Shown here piece by piece: positions 17,539 through 28,868 of a DNA stretch of 64,000 nt; position 1 is the first letter of the stretch; every line of letters begins with the position of its first letter. The position numbers were made by a program, and so were the translations under genes. The notes below the pieces were generated by a model, which saw nothing but the letters and a program-made list of their open reading frames with translations, had not been told where the DNA came from and made no database searches. Origin of the DNA: Pseudoalteromonas spongiae UST010723-006. Its GTDB lineage: Bacteria > Pseudomonadota > Gammaproteobacteria > Enterobacterales > Alteromonadaceae. The DNA lies in NCBI RefSeq assembly GCF_000238255.3, contig NZ_CP011039.1, positions 1,289,001-1,353,000 of the forward strand. Direction: 5' to 3'.

Positions 17539-18729
17539 TTATAATACCTTACAGATAAGGCCTTTAAGGTAGAATCCTTCAGGGTATTCCCCCGCAATTG
17601 GGTGATCTGGAGCTTGATTTAATCGTTCCATAATACGCAGCTCTCGGCCCGCATCTAATGCCGCATCGGCAACGACTTTTTGGAATAAATTCTGTTCCAT
17701 TAAACCAGAGCATGAGAAGGTTAATAACGTGCCACCTGGTTTTAAAATTTGCATGGCAATCATATTGATATCTTTATAACCACGGCATGCACCGGTCAAT
17801 TGTGCTTTGCTGTCTGCAAACTTAGGTGGATCCATTACAATCGTATCGAATTTTACGCCGTTTTCACGGTATTCACGCAGTAATTTGAAAACGTCTTGTT
17901 TGATAAAGTCTACTTTTGATAGATCAAGATTGTTATGCTCGACATTGCGTTTGGCAATGGCAAGTGCACTCTCCGATACATCGACATTAGTCACTTTTTC
18001 GCAGCCTGCTTTTAATGCGTACAGACTAAATGTACCTGTATAGCTAAAGCAGTTAAGTACGGTTTTATCTTTCGAGAAACGACTCAGCGCATTACGACTA
18101 TCGCGTTGGTCTAAGTAAAAACCGGTTTTGTGGCCGCCTAAAATATCCACTTCCAACGCCAAGCCATTTTCCATTATTTTAACCGGCTCGGTTGGTGCAC
18201 TGCCGTGTAATACGCCAGTAATTGGCTCCAAGCCTTCTTTTTTGCGTACATCAACGTCAGACCGTTCATATACGTTACAACCTGGGAATAATTTAATTAG
18301 TGCTTGTACTAATTCGCCTTTATGGCGTTCGGCACCGGCACTTAGTAACTGGCACACTAAGTATTTATCAAACTTGTCGATGGTGATGCCCGGTAGGCCG
18401 TCTGATTCTGCTGCACACAATCTAAAACCGGTTAGCCCACCTTCTTCAATAACATAATCGCGTAAACTAAGGGCCTGTTTTAATCGGGTATAGAAAAAGT
18501 CTGTATCAACAATGGTATTTTCATCAAACGACCAAACACGTGCGCGAATTTGTGATTGCGGACTGTAAGCAGCAATTGCTAAAAATTTACCATCTGCATC
18601 GTAAACGCTAACGGTGTCACCTAAGCCCGGGTTGCCCTTAACTTTTTTAATGGCTTTAGAAAAAATCCAAGGGTGTTTGCGCTTTAACGACTTTTCACGC
18701 CCTGGTTGAAGATAAATAACCCCAGACAT
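17539..18729 (-). CDS. rlmI: 23S rRNA (cytosine-C5)-methyltransferase RlmI
   Basis: At 396 residues the protein matches the length of E. coli RlmI. It has an N-terminal PUA domain ([31 protein letters not shown]), an [12 protein letters not shown] middle region, and a Rossmann methyltransferase domain with [14 protein letters not shown], the catalytic-type VMDPPKF motif and TFSCSGLM, whose cysteine is the likely nucleophile. Family knowledge: it methylates C1962 of 23S rRNA with S-adenosylmethionine. Transcribed alone on the minus strand. Confidence 0.95.
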   Translation of the reverse strand: MSGVIYLQPGREKSLKRKHPWIFSKAIKKVKGNPGLGDTVSVYDADGKFLAIAAYSPQSQIRARVWSFDENTIVDTDFFYTRLKQALSLRDYVIEEGGLTGFRLCAAESDGLPGITIDKFDKYLVCQLLSAGAERHKGELVQALIKLFPGCNVYERSDVDVRKKEGLEPITGVLHGSAPTEPVKIMENGLALEVDILGGHKTGFYLDQRDSRNALSRFSKDKTVLNCFSYTGTFSLYALKAGCEKVTNVDVSESALAIAKRNVEHNNLDLSKVDFIKQDVFKLLREYRENGVKFDTIVMDPPKFADSKAQLTGACRGYKDINMIAMQILKPGGTLLTFSCSGLMEQNLFQKVVADAALDAGRELRIMERLNQAPDHPIAGEYPEGFYLKGLICKVL

Positions 18730-18825
18730 AATGGCTCCGGTTGTTGCAGATAAAAAAGGTCGTTATTTTAGTTAACCTCGTAGGTGCTTACAAGTAGAAT
18801 ACGCTTTTGCAGTCGGACAATTGCT

Positions 18826-19437
18826 ATGAAGATTCTTATTGCCACAGATATTTTTGGTGAAACCCCATCACATTTGGCGCTCTGTGAACGCTTAGCGTTA
18901 CATCATTCAGTTACGTCTCTTTCCCCGTACGAGTATAACCCCCCTGCATTTGCGAATGAATCAGACGCCTATCAGAATTTTTTACAATCAGGTGGTATGG
19001 ATAACTATCTGTTACGCTTAAAAAGTTTGGAAAATGCGGGTGAAATTGACATAGCCCTTGGTTTCAGTGCTGGCGGCGCGGCAGTTTGGGCGGGACAACA
19101 CTTGTTGCCGTCACTTAAAAAAGCGATAGCTTTTTACCCGGGGCAGATCCGACACTTTCTAGAAGTGCAGCCTGCTGTGCCTTGGCATATTGTGTTTGCG
19201 CAATACGAAGCGCATTTTGACCAAAACCAAATAATTGATGCGTTGTTGCCAAAAACTGCGCTTTCTCTTTATCGCGCGCCATATCGCCATGGCTTTGTAA
19301 ATCCAGATTCGCTGCAGTTTAATCACACGGCAAGAGAGCAGGCAATAGCCTGTCTTTTGCAAAGTATTGACGCCGTTGAAGGTGACAGTTTTGCGAATTA
19401 CTATGAAAAATTTGGCAATACTAGAGTGACCGACTAA
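18826..19437 (+). CDS. Alpha/beta-hydrolase, dienelactone-hydrolase-like
   Basis: From the ATG at 18826 the product has 203 residues. It opens with MKILIATDIFGETP, an alpha/beta-hydrolase first strand. The nucleophile elbow is GFSAGGAA (Ser in G-x-S-x-G), and YRHGFVNPDS near residue 164 supplies the likely catalytic histidine. The strand KKAIAFYPGQIR and a conserved acid before HGF fit the dienelactone hydrolase subgroup. An in-frame start 14 codons upstream has no better ribosome site. Substrate unknown. The acylphosphatase gene follows after 36 bases. Confidence 0.65.
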   Translation: MKILIATDIFGETPSHLALCERLALHHSVTSLSPYEYNPPAFANESDAYQNFLQSGGMDNYLLRLKSLENAGEIDIALGFSAGGAAVWAGQHLLPSLKKAIAFYPGQIRHFLEVQPAVPWHIVFAQYEAHFDQNQIIDALLPKTALSLYRAPYRHGFVNPDSLQFNHTAREQAIACLLQSIDAVEGDSFANYYEKFGNTRVTD

Positions 19438-19473
19438 GTTTGTTTAAACGGTTGCTATTAAATTGGTGTGGAT

Positions 19474-19746
19474 ATGTCAGAGCGAACCTTAAAAGCTATT
19501 GTCGCTGGGCGCGTACAAGGGGTTTTTTATCGCGCGTCAGTCAAGCAAGTTGCAGAGCAATTAGGCATTAGTGGCTATGCAAAAAATCTTGCTAATGGTG
19601 AAGTAGAAGTTGAAGCCACTGGCCAAGACTTAAAACTCATTAAGTTCACTGAGTTTTTAGAGCAAGGGCCAAGTAAAGCTGAGGTGGAAAAGGTGTCGTG
19701 GGATTATATTCAAACAAAACAGTTTAATGGCTTTGAGGTACAATAG
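19474..19746 (+). CDS. yccX: Acylphosphatase
   Basis: The 90-residue product from the ATG at 19474 covers the whole acylphosphatase fold. Signature 1, GRVQGVFYR, holds the phosphate-binding Arg20, and GYAKNLANGEVEVEATG holds the catalytic Asn38. Family knowledge: it hydrolyses carboxyl-phosphate bonds such as acetyl phosphate or 1,3-bisphosphoglycerate. A GTG two codons upstream is an equally possible start, as neither has a strong ribosome binding site. Confidence 0.93.
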   Translation: MSERTLKAIVAGRVQGVFYRASVKQVAEQLGISGYAKNLANGEVEVEATGQDLKLIKFTEFLEQGPSKAEVEKVSWDYIQTKQFNGFEVQ

Positions 19747-19806
19747 CGAAAAAATTAGTACCTTTGCAATTCACTGATTATACTTACATTTATAACTAAC
19801 AAAAGA

Positions 19807-22050
19807 ATGCTCTCACGTATGAAACTACGCTTACTTTATGTTGCCTGCGCGCTTGCTTGCGCCCCTTCGTTTGCTCAATCAACTAAAAGTGATATGGAGG
19901 TGATTGAGGTCTATGCTACAAAACGTGCACAACCGATTAAACAAGTAAGTGTAACCCTGTCGAGAATAGATGGTGAGCAGATTAATGCAGAGCAGTTAAA
20001 AGACATCACCGCCATCGGTCATTTAATTCCAAACGTTAAAATCTCCCAAAATGCCGCAGAGGGTACAACGCCCGCTGTAAATATCCGTGGCGTTGGCCTA
20101 ATTGATTACAACACATCAAATACATCGCCTATTGCGATTTATCAGGATGATGTATCTGTTGGTGCTGCCAATAATCAATTAGTTAACTTATTTGACATCG
20201 AAAGCGTCGAGGTGCTGCGCGGACCGCAAGGTACCTTATTTGGACGCAATAGTACCGGTGGGGCAATATTAGTTCGTAATAAGTTACCTGAGCTAAATAA
20301 TTTAGATGGCTACATAAAAGTAGGGCGAGGTAATCTAAACTTTGGTTTGCTTGAAGGTGTGGCGAATCTTCCGTTGAGTGATTCAATCGCGGCGCGCGTA
20401 GCGGTGAGCTCAAAAGAATATGATTATTCTACCAACAATTTACTTGCTGATTCAGAACAAGCGAATATGGTGCAAACCGATTATCGTATTGCTGTTTATG
20501 GGCAATGGGATAACTTTGATATGCTGTTCAAAATCAATGGCAATGACTGGGATGGCCGAGTAAATCCAGTTGGCTCTATTGGCATATTTAAAAATCCTGC
20601 CGATGGTTCTTTATGCAGTAAAGACGAACTTGGCTCAAATAGCTGCTTTGATGCGTTTGGCTTTAACGATGGCAGTGAGAATTTTTTCGATGTTATGGTG
20701 AATAATGAGCAAGAACACGATACGGAAAATATTGGTGCGTCGCTAAAACTTAATTATCAATTTAACGATGTAACTCAGCTCACTAGCATTACTGCATATA
20801 ACTCCCTTAACCGCGATCACGGCTTCAATTGTGACGGCAGTCCAGCCCAGCTATGTGAAGGCCATTTGGGTACCAAAGATGATGCGTTTAGTCAGGAAAT
20901 TCGCGTATCGTCAAAGTTTGATGTTGGGCATTTAATGGCGGGCTTGTTTTACTTACATGAAGATATTAAACAAAATAACTTCAATGACATTCTGCGTGAC
21001 CTACGTGGCGTGCTTGATCCTAGTTTAACGACGACCTTCTTTTATGATAATACCATTAACGTTGAATCTGCAGCCTTGTTTGCCCAGTTTGATTGGCAAG
21101 TCAATTCGCAATTTACCGTGGTGCTTGGCACGCGCTATACCGATGAAACGGTTAAATATGAATCCGATAGCGATTTAAACCTTGTGCTCGACCCAAGTGA
21201 TTTGCTTGGACAAACAATTGATTACTACAGCGTGTCTGGTGATGAAAGCGATGAGCAGCTATCAGGAAAGTTAGCGCTTAATTATCAAACATTAAATGGC
21301 ACGCAATTTTATTATTCACTTTCCAATGGTTATAAAAGTGGCGGTTACTATGGCGGCTTTATTGCCACCGAAGAGCAGGCAAAGCTAGCTGCATATGGTC
21401 CTGAATATTTGATTGCGAATGAATTGGGCCTGCGTACAGAGCTGTTTGATAATGCGTGGAAAATGTCAGCTGCGGCGTTCCATTATGATTATCAAGATCA
21501 GCAAGTGTTTATGAATCAGGCGAGCGCTACACCTAATGCGCCACCGTTACAGCTTTTAGAAAATGTCGCTTCATCAACAATCTATGGTGTGGAAGTTGAA
21601 AATACGTGGTTTGTCGGCAGCGATTTAGATATCGTGCTTAATATCGGTTACTTGCCTCATGCAGAGTTTGACGAATATACCGATCCACTTGGTAATCAGC
21701 TTACCGATAACCGTTTACCATTTACATCTGAATGGAATATTTCAAGCAACGTAAATTACCGCATTAATTTTGATAAAAGCGAACTTACGTTTGGCATTGG
21801 TAACGATTACCAGTCGGAATACTACTTTGACCAGAACATGAATGAGTTTGCGATGCAGGATGATGTATTGTTATGGCATGCAAACGTATCGTATCGTATC
21901 GCAAATTGGCATGTTAATCTGTGGGGTAAAAACTTAACAGATGAAGAGTACAGCCACTTAAAGTTCGACCTGAGCTCATTTTTAGGCATGCTCGAAGATT
22001 TTAAAGCCGAAGGCCGTCAATATGGCGTAAATCTGCGTTATCAATTTTAA
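19807..22050 (+). CDS. TonB-dependent outer-membrane receptor
   Basis: This 747-residue receptor has a signal peptide ending near residue 23 (CAPSFAQS) and a TonB-box-like MEVIEVYAT. The plug domain contains PAVNIRGVG and the canonical VEVLRGPQGTLFGRNSTGGA. The barrel ends in YGVNLRYQF with a terminal Phe. The plug resembles the iron/catecholate-style and general FecA-like receptors rather than the carbohydrate subtype at 4678. ATGs at 19807 and 19819 are both possible starts. Only 21 bases separate it from the hybrid kinase gene, suggesting cotranscription. Ligand unknown. Confidence 0.92.
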   Translation: MLSRMKLRLLYVACALACAPSFAQSTKSDMEVIEVYATKRAQPIKQVSVTLSRIDGEQINAEQLKDITAIGHLIPNVKISQNAAEGTTPAVNIRGVGLIDYNTSNTSPIAIYQDDVSVGAANNQLVNLFDIESVEVLRGPQGTLFGRNSTGGAILVRNKLPELNNLDGYIKVGRGNLNFGLLEGVANLPLSDSIAARVAVSSKEYDYSTNNLLADSEQANMVQTDYRIAVYGQWDNFDMLFKINGNDWDGRVNPVGSIGIFKNPADGSLCSKDELGSNSCFDAFGFNDGSENFFDVMVNNEQEHDTENIGASLKLNYQFNDVTQLTSITAYNSLNRDHGFNCDGSPAQLCEGHLGTKDDAFSQEIRVSSKFDVGHLMAGLFYLHEDIKQNNFNDILRDLRGVLDPSLTTTFFYDNTINVESAALFAQFDWQVNSQFTVVLGTRYTDETVKYESDSDLNLVLDPSDLLGQTIDYYSVSGDESDEQLSGKLALNYQTLNGTQFYYSLSNGYKSGGYYGGFIATEEQAKLAAYGPEYLIANELGLRTELFDNAWKMSAAAFHYDYQDQQVFMNQASATPNAPPLQLLENVASSTIYGVEVENTWFVGSDLDIVLNIGYLPHAEFDEYTDPLGNQLTDNRLPFTSEWNISSNVNYRINFDKSELTFGIGNDYQSEYYFDQNMNEFAMQDDVLLWHANVSYRIANWHVNLWGKNLTDEEYSHLKFDLSSFLGMLEDFKAEGRQYGVNLRYQF

Positions 22051-22071
22051 TTCTTGTTCGGAAAGCAGTAG

Positions 22072-24723
22072 ATGATCAGAACACGTGGGATATACTTTTT
22101 ACTGATTTGTTGGTGTTTGCTGAGTCCAATTTTGGCCTCAGCAACTGTTCTGTCTGAAGAACAACTCGGTAGTAATGTATTAACCCACGCGGTACAAATT
22201 GATAACTCACAGCCTCTAAGCTTTCCGCTGAGCTTTCAGGAATCCCTAACTTGGCAACACAAAGCACAAGCCGTAAAACGACCTAATATATTTGGCGATG
22301 AAGTGTGGTATGCGCTTTCAATTGATAATCAACTCGCGACTGGTGATTATGTATTTGCGCCGTCAAATTTTATGGCAGATGACATTGAGGTACGGGTTTT
22401 TGCCAAAGATGACGTACAAACCACGTATTCGGGCGCTAATTACCCATTAAATGTGCCATTTCATTTCGCCAATCGTGTTCACTTAAAACAAGGTGAGCAA
22501 TATATGGTGATTATGCGCATCACCAGTAACTATTTTTACACTGCGCCAAAAGTAACGGTTAGTCACACCTCCAAGTTTGAACAGCAAGCAACCGTAAATT
22601 CTACCATAATGCTGCTTTGTTTCGGCATTGGCTTAGCGCTTGGGTTATATAATTTACTGATTTACTTTGTGTCGCGAGAAAAAATGCATTTGTACTATGC
22701 ATTGTTTACCGCGTCGTGGGTATTCGCGTGGAGTCATTTCTTTTTAATTCCACAGCAGTTATTTAATGTTAATACGGCGTCTGTTCATTGGTTGGGCTTT
22801 ATTTTGCTGCCGCTTACCAATGCACTGTTTTTTATTCCGTTTTTACGACTGGATGAACGCTTTCCCCAATTGGCAAAAGTCGCTTTATGGATCGGTTATG
22901 GCGCGCTCGCCGGCATTCCCATAAGTTTGTTTATGCCAGGGTTCGGCTTTATCTGGGCCACGCTCGTTACTGGAACCATGATGGTGATTGGCATGGCGTC
23001 TGGGTTACTTAGTTGGCAACATGGTTTTAAACCAGCCCGTTATTTTATTTTGGCTTACATTGCAATGCTGCTGCCGAATATGGTGGGCAATTTAAATAAC
23101 TTAGGGTTATTGGGCGATGTTAACGCAAACTTTTACTTGTACGGTTTAATTGGCACCACGTTAGATGCCTTGTTATTGGCGTTTGCGGTGGCTGATAAAT
23201 TGCGTTTAATTAATCAGCAAAATATCGATTTAAGTCAAAACCTAGAACTAAAAGTACGTGAACGTACCATCGCTCTGGAAGTATTGACTGATGAGCTTAA
23301 AGACGCAAATCAGGCAAAATCACGCTTCTTAGCCAATATGAGTCATGAAATTCGTACGCCTATGACCTCTATTTTAGGCTATGTGGATACCTTAAACAGT
23401 GATAACACGTTAACGCCAAACGAGCAGCGTCATGCGCTTAAAGTCATCCAAAAGAACAGCCGACACTTACTAAGCTTAATTAATGACATCCTAGATGTAT
23501 CTAAGATTGAAGCAAACAAACTCACCATTGAGCAAGTACCAACAAATATCTTCCAGCTACTTTCCGAGGTAGGTTCTATTTTGGGGCGCCAAGTGCGCGA
23601 TAAAGGCCTTGAATTTAATATTGATTACCATTTTCCGCTGCCTAATACCATCATGTCAGATCCCGTTAGGTTGCGCCAAATTTTACTTAACTTAGCCAGT
23701 AACTCAGTTAAATTTACCAAAAAAGGCAGTGTCAGTATTAAGGTTGAAATGGAAGAAGACGACCTGAAAATTACCATTGTTGATACGGGCATTGGCATGG
23801 ATGAGCAGGCCGTTAAAAAGTTATTTACGCCATTTCATCAGGGCGATATATCGACCACACGGCAATATGGTGGCACTGGTTTAGGTTTACATATTTCCAA
23901 AAACTTAATTGAGCGCTTGGGTGGTTTAATTAATGTTTCGAGCAAACCAGGCAAAGGATCAAAATTTAGTTTTACACTGCCATGTTATACAACCACAGAA
24001 ACCAAATGGCTTGATTCATACCAAGTCACTCAAGAAGCGAATACCAAGAAAAAACAATCTGGCGAGGTTAAAAAGCTCGAAGGCAGTATTTTGCTGGCAG
24101 AAGATCACCCTGATAATCGCCTATTTATATCCCGAATGCTTGAGAATTTAGGATTTCAGGTTACGTGTGTTGAAAATGGCGCACTGGCAGTTGATGCCAC
24201 CTTTACTGATGAGTTTGATATTATTTTGTTAGATATTCAAATGCCAGTGATGGATGGTATTGAAGCCCATGAATTAATGCGCTCAACCGGTGTATCGTGC
24301 CCGATTTTGGCCCTTACTGCTAATGCTATGACAGATGAAATTAAACACTATTTATCAGTAGGATTTGATGATCATATTGCCAAACCCATTGATCAAACCG
24401 AGTTTTATGAAAAGCTTAGCAAGTATACCGGTATACCAATTGAAGTCGCGGCCATTCCAGAGCAAGACTTAAAAATTATGCGTTTGCAATTTATTAATAA
24501 CTTAATGGAACAAAAAGCCCTCGCTGAGCACCTATTTTGTTTAGGTGATAATAAAGAGTTGGCAAAACTGTGCCATGCAATTTATGGCGCGGCAGGTATG
24601 TTTGGCTTTGATGAGTTGGGTCAAATGGCTAAAGGTTTAGAAGGCGCCTTGAAATCACAATCACAAAAAGATATTAGCTCATCGTATCAATCATTTATGC
24701 GCTCGATTAAACAGGTGAGTTAA
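22072..24723 (+). CDS. 7TMR-DISM hybrid sensor histidine kinase with REC and HPt domains
   Basis: This 883-residue protein has, in order, a signal peptide (about 1-24), a periplasmic 7TMR-DISMED2-like beta domain (about 30-170), seven membrane helices (about 180-375), and a short coiled coil. HisKA follows with SHEIRTP (phospho-His425), HATPase_c (NLASNSVKFT, DTGIGM, GGTGLGL), a receiver with LLDIQMPVMDG (Asp721) and a C-terminal HPt domain with CHAIYGAAGMFG (His835). All phosphorelay residues are present. Family knowledge: such proteins sense extracellular ligands and pass phosphate through His-Asp-His to an external receiver. No response regulator with an output domain is adjacent. The tight linkage to a TonB receptor suggests coupled sensing and uptake. 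Confidence 0.92.
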   Translation: MIRTRGIYFLLICWCLLSPILASATVLSEEQLGSNVLTHAVQIDNSQPLSFPLSFQESLTWQHKAQAVKRPNIFGDEVWYALSIDNQLATGDYVFAPSNFMADDIEVRVFAKDDVQTTYSGANYPLNVPFHFANRVHLKQGEQYMVIMRITSNYFYTAPKVTVSHTSKFEQQATVNSTIMLLCFGIGLALGLYNLLIYFVSREKMHLYYALFTASWVFAWSHFFLIPQQLFNVNTASVHWLGFILLPLTNALFFIPFLRLDERFPQLAKVALWIGYGALAGIPISLFMPGFGFIWATLVTGTMMVIGMASGLLSWQHGFKPARYFILAYIAMLLPNMVGNLNNLGLLGDVNANFYLYGLIGTTLDALLLAFAVADKLRLINQQNIDLSQNLELKVRERTIALEVLTDELKDANQAKSRFLANMSHEIRTPMTSILGYVDTLNSDNTLTPNEQRHALKVIQKNSRHLLSLINDILDVSKIEANKLTIEQVPTNIFQLLSEVGSILGRQVRDKGLEFNIDYHFPLPNTIMSDPVRLRQILLNLASNSVKFTKKGSVSIKVEMEEDDLKITIVDTGIGMDEQAVKKLFTPFHQGDISTTRQYGGTGLGLHISKNLIERLGGLINVSSKPGKGSKFSFTLPCYTTTETKWLDSYQVTQEANTKKKQSGEVKKLEGSILLAEDHPDNRLFISRMLENLGFQVTCVENGALAVDATFTDEFDIILLDIQMPVMDGIEAHELMRSTGVSCPILALTANAMTDEIKHYLSVGFDDHIAKPIDQTEFYEKLSKYTGIPIEVAAIPEQDLKIMRLQFINNLMEQKALAEHLFCLGDNKELAKLCHAIYGAAGMFGFDELGQMAKGLEGALKSQSQKDISSSYQSFMRSIKQVS

Positions 24724-24813
24724 ATTTTCCCGATTTATGCTTAACCCGTTTAGCTTTAATTTAGGTATGTAATGACCGTTTTAGGTGTTTTGCCTATTAA
24801 ATTATTGAGATAC

Positions 24814-24842
24814 AAAAAAACCGCCAGTTGGCGGTTTTTTTT
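24814..24842. terminator. Bidirectional terminator between hybrid kinase gene and metG
   Basis: AAAAAAACCGCC and GGCGGTTTTTTT form a 12-bp stem with loop AGTT, lying between the two converging genes. Confidence 0.9.
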
Positions 24843-24961
24843 AGTGTGTATTTTCTACCAATTTACTTGAATAGCTGTTCATGCTAGCGGGTATATATTT
24901 TGCTAACAGCGTCTGAATTTACCCTGCGCCATTTCTGAACACACTCTCAACAGAATTGCTA

Positions 24962-26989
24962 TTACATTACACGCATACCCGGCTCTGAACCGTCATCTGG
25001 GTTTAAGATGTAAATCTCTTTACCGCCAGGACCTGCAGCAAGCACCATACCTTCAGACATACCAAAGCGCATCTTACGTGGTTTAAGGTTTGCAACCATA
25101 ACTGTAAGCTTACCCTCAATATCTTCTGGTTGATACGCTGACTTAATGCCTGCAAATACTTGGCGTGTTTCGCCGCCTAAATCAAGTGTAAGCTTTAATA
25201 GTTTGTCTGCGCCTTCAACGTGCTCTGCTTTTGCAATTTTGGCAACGCGTAGGTCAACCTTTGCAAAGTCGTTAAACTCAATTTCGTCAGCAATTGGCTC
25301 TTTTGCCAGTGGGCTATTTGGGTCAACTGCCGGTTTTGTTGGTGCAAGGCTTTCTTTTGATTCTTCAAGCATAGCGTTGACTTTATCCATTTCTACACGT
25401 TGCATAAGCGCTTTAAACTTACTAATTTCATGACCAGTTAGTGCTGTATTAATGCTCTGCCATGTCAGTTCGGTGTTCAAGAACGTTTCTACTTGCTCGG
25501 CCATTGCTGGAAGCACAGGCTTTAAGTAAGTCATTAATAACTTGAATAAGTTTATACCCATTGAACACACAAGGTGCGCTTCGTTTTGGGTCTCTTCGTT
25601 CTTAATTAACACCCACGGTGCTTTAGCATCAATATATTGGTTTGCTTTATCCGCTAACGCCATAATCTCACGAATGGCACGGCTGTACTCACGATTTTCA
25701 AACGAAGCTGCAATGCTTTCTTGTGCGTTTACAAACTCAGCAAGTAATTCAGGCTCTGCAATATCAGTGCTTAACTTGCCATCAAATTTCTTGGTGATAA
25801 AGCCAGCGCAACGGCTCGCAATATTCACTACTTTGCCGACCAAGTCAGAGTTAACGCGCTGAGCAAAATCTTCTAGGTTTAAGTCTAAATCAGTAATACC
25901 TGAGTTTAGCTTCGCCGCGAAGTAGTAACGTAAGTATTCAGGGTTGTTAATGTGATCTAGGTATGTGCGCGCTTTAATAAAGGTGCCTTTTGATTTAGAC
26001 ATTTTAGCGCCATTTACCGTTACAAAGCCGTGAGCAAATACATTGTTTGGCTTTCTAAAACCTGCACCTTCTAACATTGCTGGCCAAAACAGGCTGTGGA
26101 AATAGACAATGTCTTTACCAATAAAGTGATATAGCTCTGCATCTGAATCGGTTGACCAAAATGCGTCGAAATCTAGGCCAGATTTATCACATAAGTTTTT
26201 AAAGCTTGCCATGTAACCAATTGGTGCATCTAACCATACGTAGAAGTATTTACCGGGTGCACCAGGAATTTCGAAACCAAAATACGGTGCATCACGGCTG
26301 ATATCCCACTGCTGTAGGCCATCTTCAAACCACTCGTTTAGTTTGTTTGCCATTTCGCCTTGAATTGCGCCTGAGGTTAACCACGATTTCAACATGTCTT
26401 CAAATGCTGGTAAATCGAAGAAGTAATGCTCAGAATCCTTTAATACTGGTGTTGAACCAGACATCACAGACTTTGGTGCTTCCAATTCAGTTGGGCTGTA
26501 AGTTGCGCCACATGCATCACAGCTATCGCCATTTTGGTCTTCTGCTTTACAGCGAGGGCACGTGCCTGTTACAAAACGATCGGGTAAGAAAATGCCTTTT
26601 TCTTCGTCAAATAGCTGAGAAATAGTACGTTTTTTAATATAGCCGCCATCATTTAGACGGTTATAAATTAACTCAGAAAACTGTTTATTTTCCTCTGAGT
26701 GAGTGCTGTGGTAATTATCAAATTTAATATGAAAGTCAGCAAAGTCGCGCTGGCGCTCAACACTTACATTCGCCACCATTTCTTCTGGTGTAATACCTTG
26801 TTTTTGCGCGTTTAGCATGATCGGCGTACCGTGCGCATCATCGGCACATACATAATACGTTTCGTGACCACGTAATTTCTGGAAGCGCGACCAGATATCC
26901 GTTTGAATATACTCAAGTAAATGGCCTAGGTGAGTCGGGCCATTTGCATAAGGCAATGCACTTGTAATTAAGATTTTTCTTTGCGACAT
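24962..26989 (-). CDS. metG: Methionyl-tRNA synthetase
   Basis: The 675-residue enzyme has the class I signature HLGH near residue 21, a zinc-knuckle insertion with CPRC and CDAC around 145-161, KMSKSKG near 329, and a C-terminal EMAP/Trbp tRNA-binding domain (about 570-675, [26 protein letters not shown]). This is the long dimeric form found in E. coli. It ligates methionine to its tRNAs. The gene is divergent from apbC, an arrangement conserved in Gammaproteobacteria. Confidence 0.97.
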   Translation of the reverse strand: MSQRKILITSALPYANGPTHLGHLLEYIQTDIWSRFQKLRGHETYYVCADDAHGTPIMLNAQKQGITPEEMVANVSVERQRDFADFHIKFDNYHSTHSEENKQFSELIYNRLNDGGYIKKRTISQLFDEEKGIFLPDRFVTGTCPRCKAEDQNGDSCDACGATYSPTELEAPKSVMSGSTPVLKDSEHYFFDLPAFEDMLKSWLTSGAIQGEMANKLNEWFEDGLQQWDISRDAPYFGFEIPGAPGKYFYVWLDAPIGYMASFKNLCDKSGLDFDAFWSTDSDAELYHFIGKDIVYFHSLFWPAMLEGAGFRKPNNVFAHGFVTVNGAKMSKSKGTFIKARTYLDHINNPEYLRYYFAAKLNSGITDLDLNLEDFAQRVNSDLVGKVVNIASRCAGFITKKFDGKLSTDIAEPELLAEFVNAQESIAASFENREYSRAIREIMALADKANQYIDAKAPWVLIKNEETQNEAHLVCSMGINLFKLLMTYLKPVLPAMAEQVETFLNTELTWQSINTALTGHEISKFKALMQRVEMDKVNAMLEESKESLAPTKPAVDPNSPLAKEPIADEIEFNDFAKVDLRVAKIAKAEHVEGADKLLKLTLDLGGETRQVFAGIKSAYQPEDIEGKLTVMVANLKPRKMRFGMSEGMVLAAGPGGKEIYILNPDDGSEPGMRVM

Positions 26990-27162
26990 ATCGTTTACCG
27001 TAAACTAGTGTGGTGACAACACCATTAAAATACCCAACGGGTAACACCTAACTTGTGAAAGCGAATATTAAACAGTACAACAAGCTAAGTTTAAAACTGG
27101 AGTTAAGGTCAGGAATATTACATAATTCCAGCGCGTATTTCATTAGCCAAATGAAGATTTAC

Positions 27163-28275
27163 ATGTTTAATATTAAAAATCTTTTCCGAGGGTCCAAAGC
27201 AGCCGAAAAAGCGCTGAAAAAACCACAAAATTCCGACTTATTTGAGCAAATAAACAGTTTGCTCGGCGATTATCGCTCGGACGTCTTTCCTGTGGGGTTA
27301 CAACAAGCGTGTAGTTTAGTCTCGGTGGATGATGTTGACGGTGTTAACGTTGCTCTAACGCTTCATTTTGCTGCCACGACAGAGCAGCCTGCAATCGCCG
27401 CGTTTCTTTCAGAACAACTGCAAAAACCGGTGCACGTGAGTGTGCAGGTGCAATTGCTCGAGCCTTTTCGCCATAGCACGATTAAACATATTATCTTAGT
27501 TGCCAGTGGCAAAGGTGGTGTCGGTAAATCAACCAGTGCCGTTAATTTGGCTCATGCGTTGAAGCAAAATGGTGCAGCCGTCGGGGTGCTAGATGCCGAT
27601 ATTTATGGCCCATCTATTCCATTATTACTGGGGCTTGAAGACCAAAAACCGCAAGCGAAAGACGATAAGACTTTGCTACCTATGAGTAAAAATGGGCTTG
27701 CAGCACAATCAATAGGCTTTTTGCTAGGCAAAGAGGATGCGACGGTGTGGCGGGGTCCTATGGCATCCACAGCGCTGATGCAGTTACTAAACGAAACCGC
27801 GTGGCCTGAACTTGATTATTTAATTGTGGATATGCCACCGGGTACGGGAGATATTCAGCTCACCATGTCGCAAAAAATTCCCGCAAGTGGCGCTGTGATT
27901 GTTACGACACCACAAGATTTAGCGCTTGCTGATGCCAATAAAGGCATCGACATGTTTAATAAAGTTAAAGTGCCGATTTTAGGTTTGCTTGAAAATATGA
28001 GTTACTTTCACTGTCAACATTGTAATGGTATCAACCACGTATTTGGTGAAGACGGTGGTAAAGCACTTGCCCAGCGTATTGATGTACTATTACTTGGCCA
28101 AGTGCCGCTGGCCCATGCCATTCGCGAAAGTGGCGAAGCAGGTGAGTTTATTTCACATAATGCTGACAAGGCGCTCGTTGCCATTTATAATCGAGCGGCA
28201 AAACTTATTGCTAGTCATTTGTTTTATCAAGGAAGTGGCAGCAATCCCGTCGAAATTATTATAACGGACGATTAA
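27163..28275 (+). CDS. apbC: Iron-sulfur cluster carrier ATPase ApbC/Mrp
   Basis: Starting at the ATG at 27163 the protein has 370 residues, as E. coli Mrp (369). In-frame starts at 27055 and 27151 would add a non-conserved extension. An N-terminal MIP18-like region (about 15-85) precedes the P-loop ATPase with the deviant Walker [10 protein letters not shown], the LDADIYGPS block and DMPPGTGD. A CxxC (CQHC) near residue 287 is the usual Fe-S binding pair. Family knowledge: transfers Fe-S clusters to apoproteins. It is followed by dcd after two bases. Confidence 0.94.
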   Translation: MFNIKNLFRGSKAAEKALKKPQNSDLFEQINSLLGDYRSDVFPVGLQQACSLVSVDDVDGVNVALTLHFAATTEQPAIAAFLSEQLQKPVHVSVQVQLLEPFRHSTIKHIILVASGKGGVGKSTSAVNLAHALKQNGAAVGVLDADIYGPSIPLLLGLEDQKPQAKDDKTLLPMSKNGLAAQSIGFLLGKEDATVWRGPMASTALMQLLNETAWPELDYLIVDMPPGTGDIQLTMSQKIPASGAVIVTTPQDLALADANKGIDMFNKVKVPILGLLENMSYFHCQHCNGINHVFGEDGGKALAQRIDVLLLGQVPLAHAIRESGEAGEFISHNADKALVAIYNRAAKLIASHLFYQGSGSNPVEIIITDD

Positions 28276-28277
28276 CT

Positions 28278-28868
28278 ATGCGATTATGCGATACCCATAT
28301 AAAAGAGTATCTAAACGCGGGTAAAATTAGCATTGATCCTGCACCAAAAGATGACATGATTTCCGGTGTGACGGTCGATTTACGATTAGGCAACAAATTT
28401 CGTGTATTTCAGGATCATAAAGCACCCTATGTTGATTTAAGTGGTCCAAAAGAGTTGGTGTCTGCGGCAATGGAATCGATTATGAGCGATGAAATTGTGC
28501 TAGAAGAGGGAGAAGCATTCTTTCTACACCCGGGTGAACTTGCCCTCGCTATTACATATGAAAGTGTCACTTTGCCAGACGATATCGTAGGTTGGTTAGA
28601 TGGCCGTTCGTCGCTTGCGCGTTTAGGCTTAATGGTTCACGTAACCGCTCACCGAATTGATCCAGGTTGGTCGGGTAATATCGTTCTTGAGTTTTATAAC
28701 TCAGGCAAATTGCCATTAGCCCTTCGCCCGTATATGAAAATCGGGGCGCTGAGTTTTGAAACCATGTCTGGTCCGGCAGAGAACCCTTATAACCGCCGTA
28801 AAGACGCAAAATATAAAGGTCAATCTGGCGCTGTGGCTAGTCGTATTAGTGACGACAGCCAGTCTTAA
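28278..28868 (+). CDS. dcd: dCTP deaminase
   Basis: The 196-residue product matches the E. coli enzyme (193). [16 protein letters not shown], the active-site block [27 protein letters not shown] and [25 protein letters not shown] are family signatures, including the catalytic glutamate in VLEFYN. It makes dUTP from dCTP for thymidylate synthesis. It is coupled to apbC. Its TAA overlaps the stop of the converging DTW gene by three bases (28865-28867 against 28866-28868). Confidence 0.96.
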   Translation: MRLCDTHIKEYLNAGKISIDPAPKDDMISGVTVDLRLGNKFRVFQDHKAPYVDLSGPKELVSAAMESIMSDEIVLEEGEAFFLHPGELALAITYESVTLPDDIVGWLDGRSSLARLGLMVHVTAHRIDPGWSGNIVLEFYNSGKLPLALRPYMKIGALSFETMSGPAENPYNRRKDAKYKGQSGAVASRISDDSQS

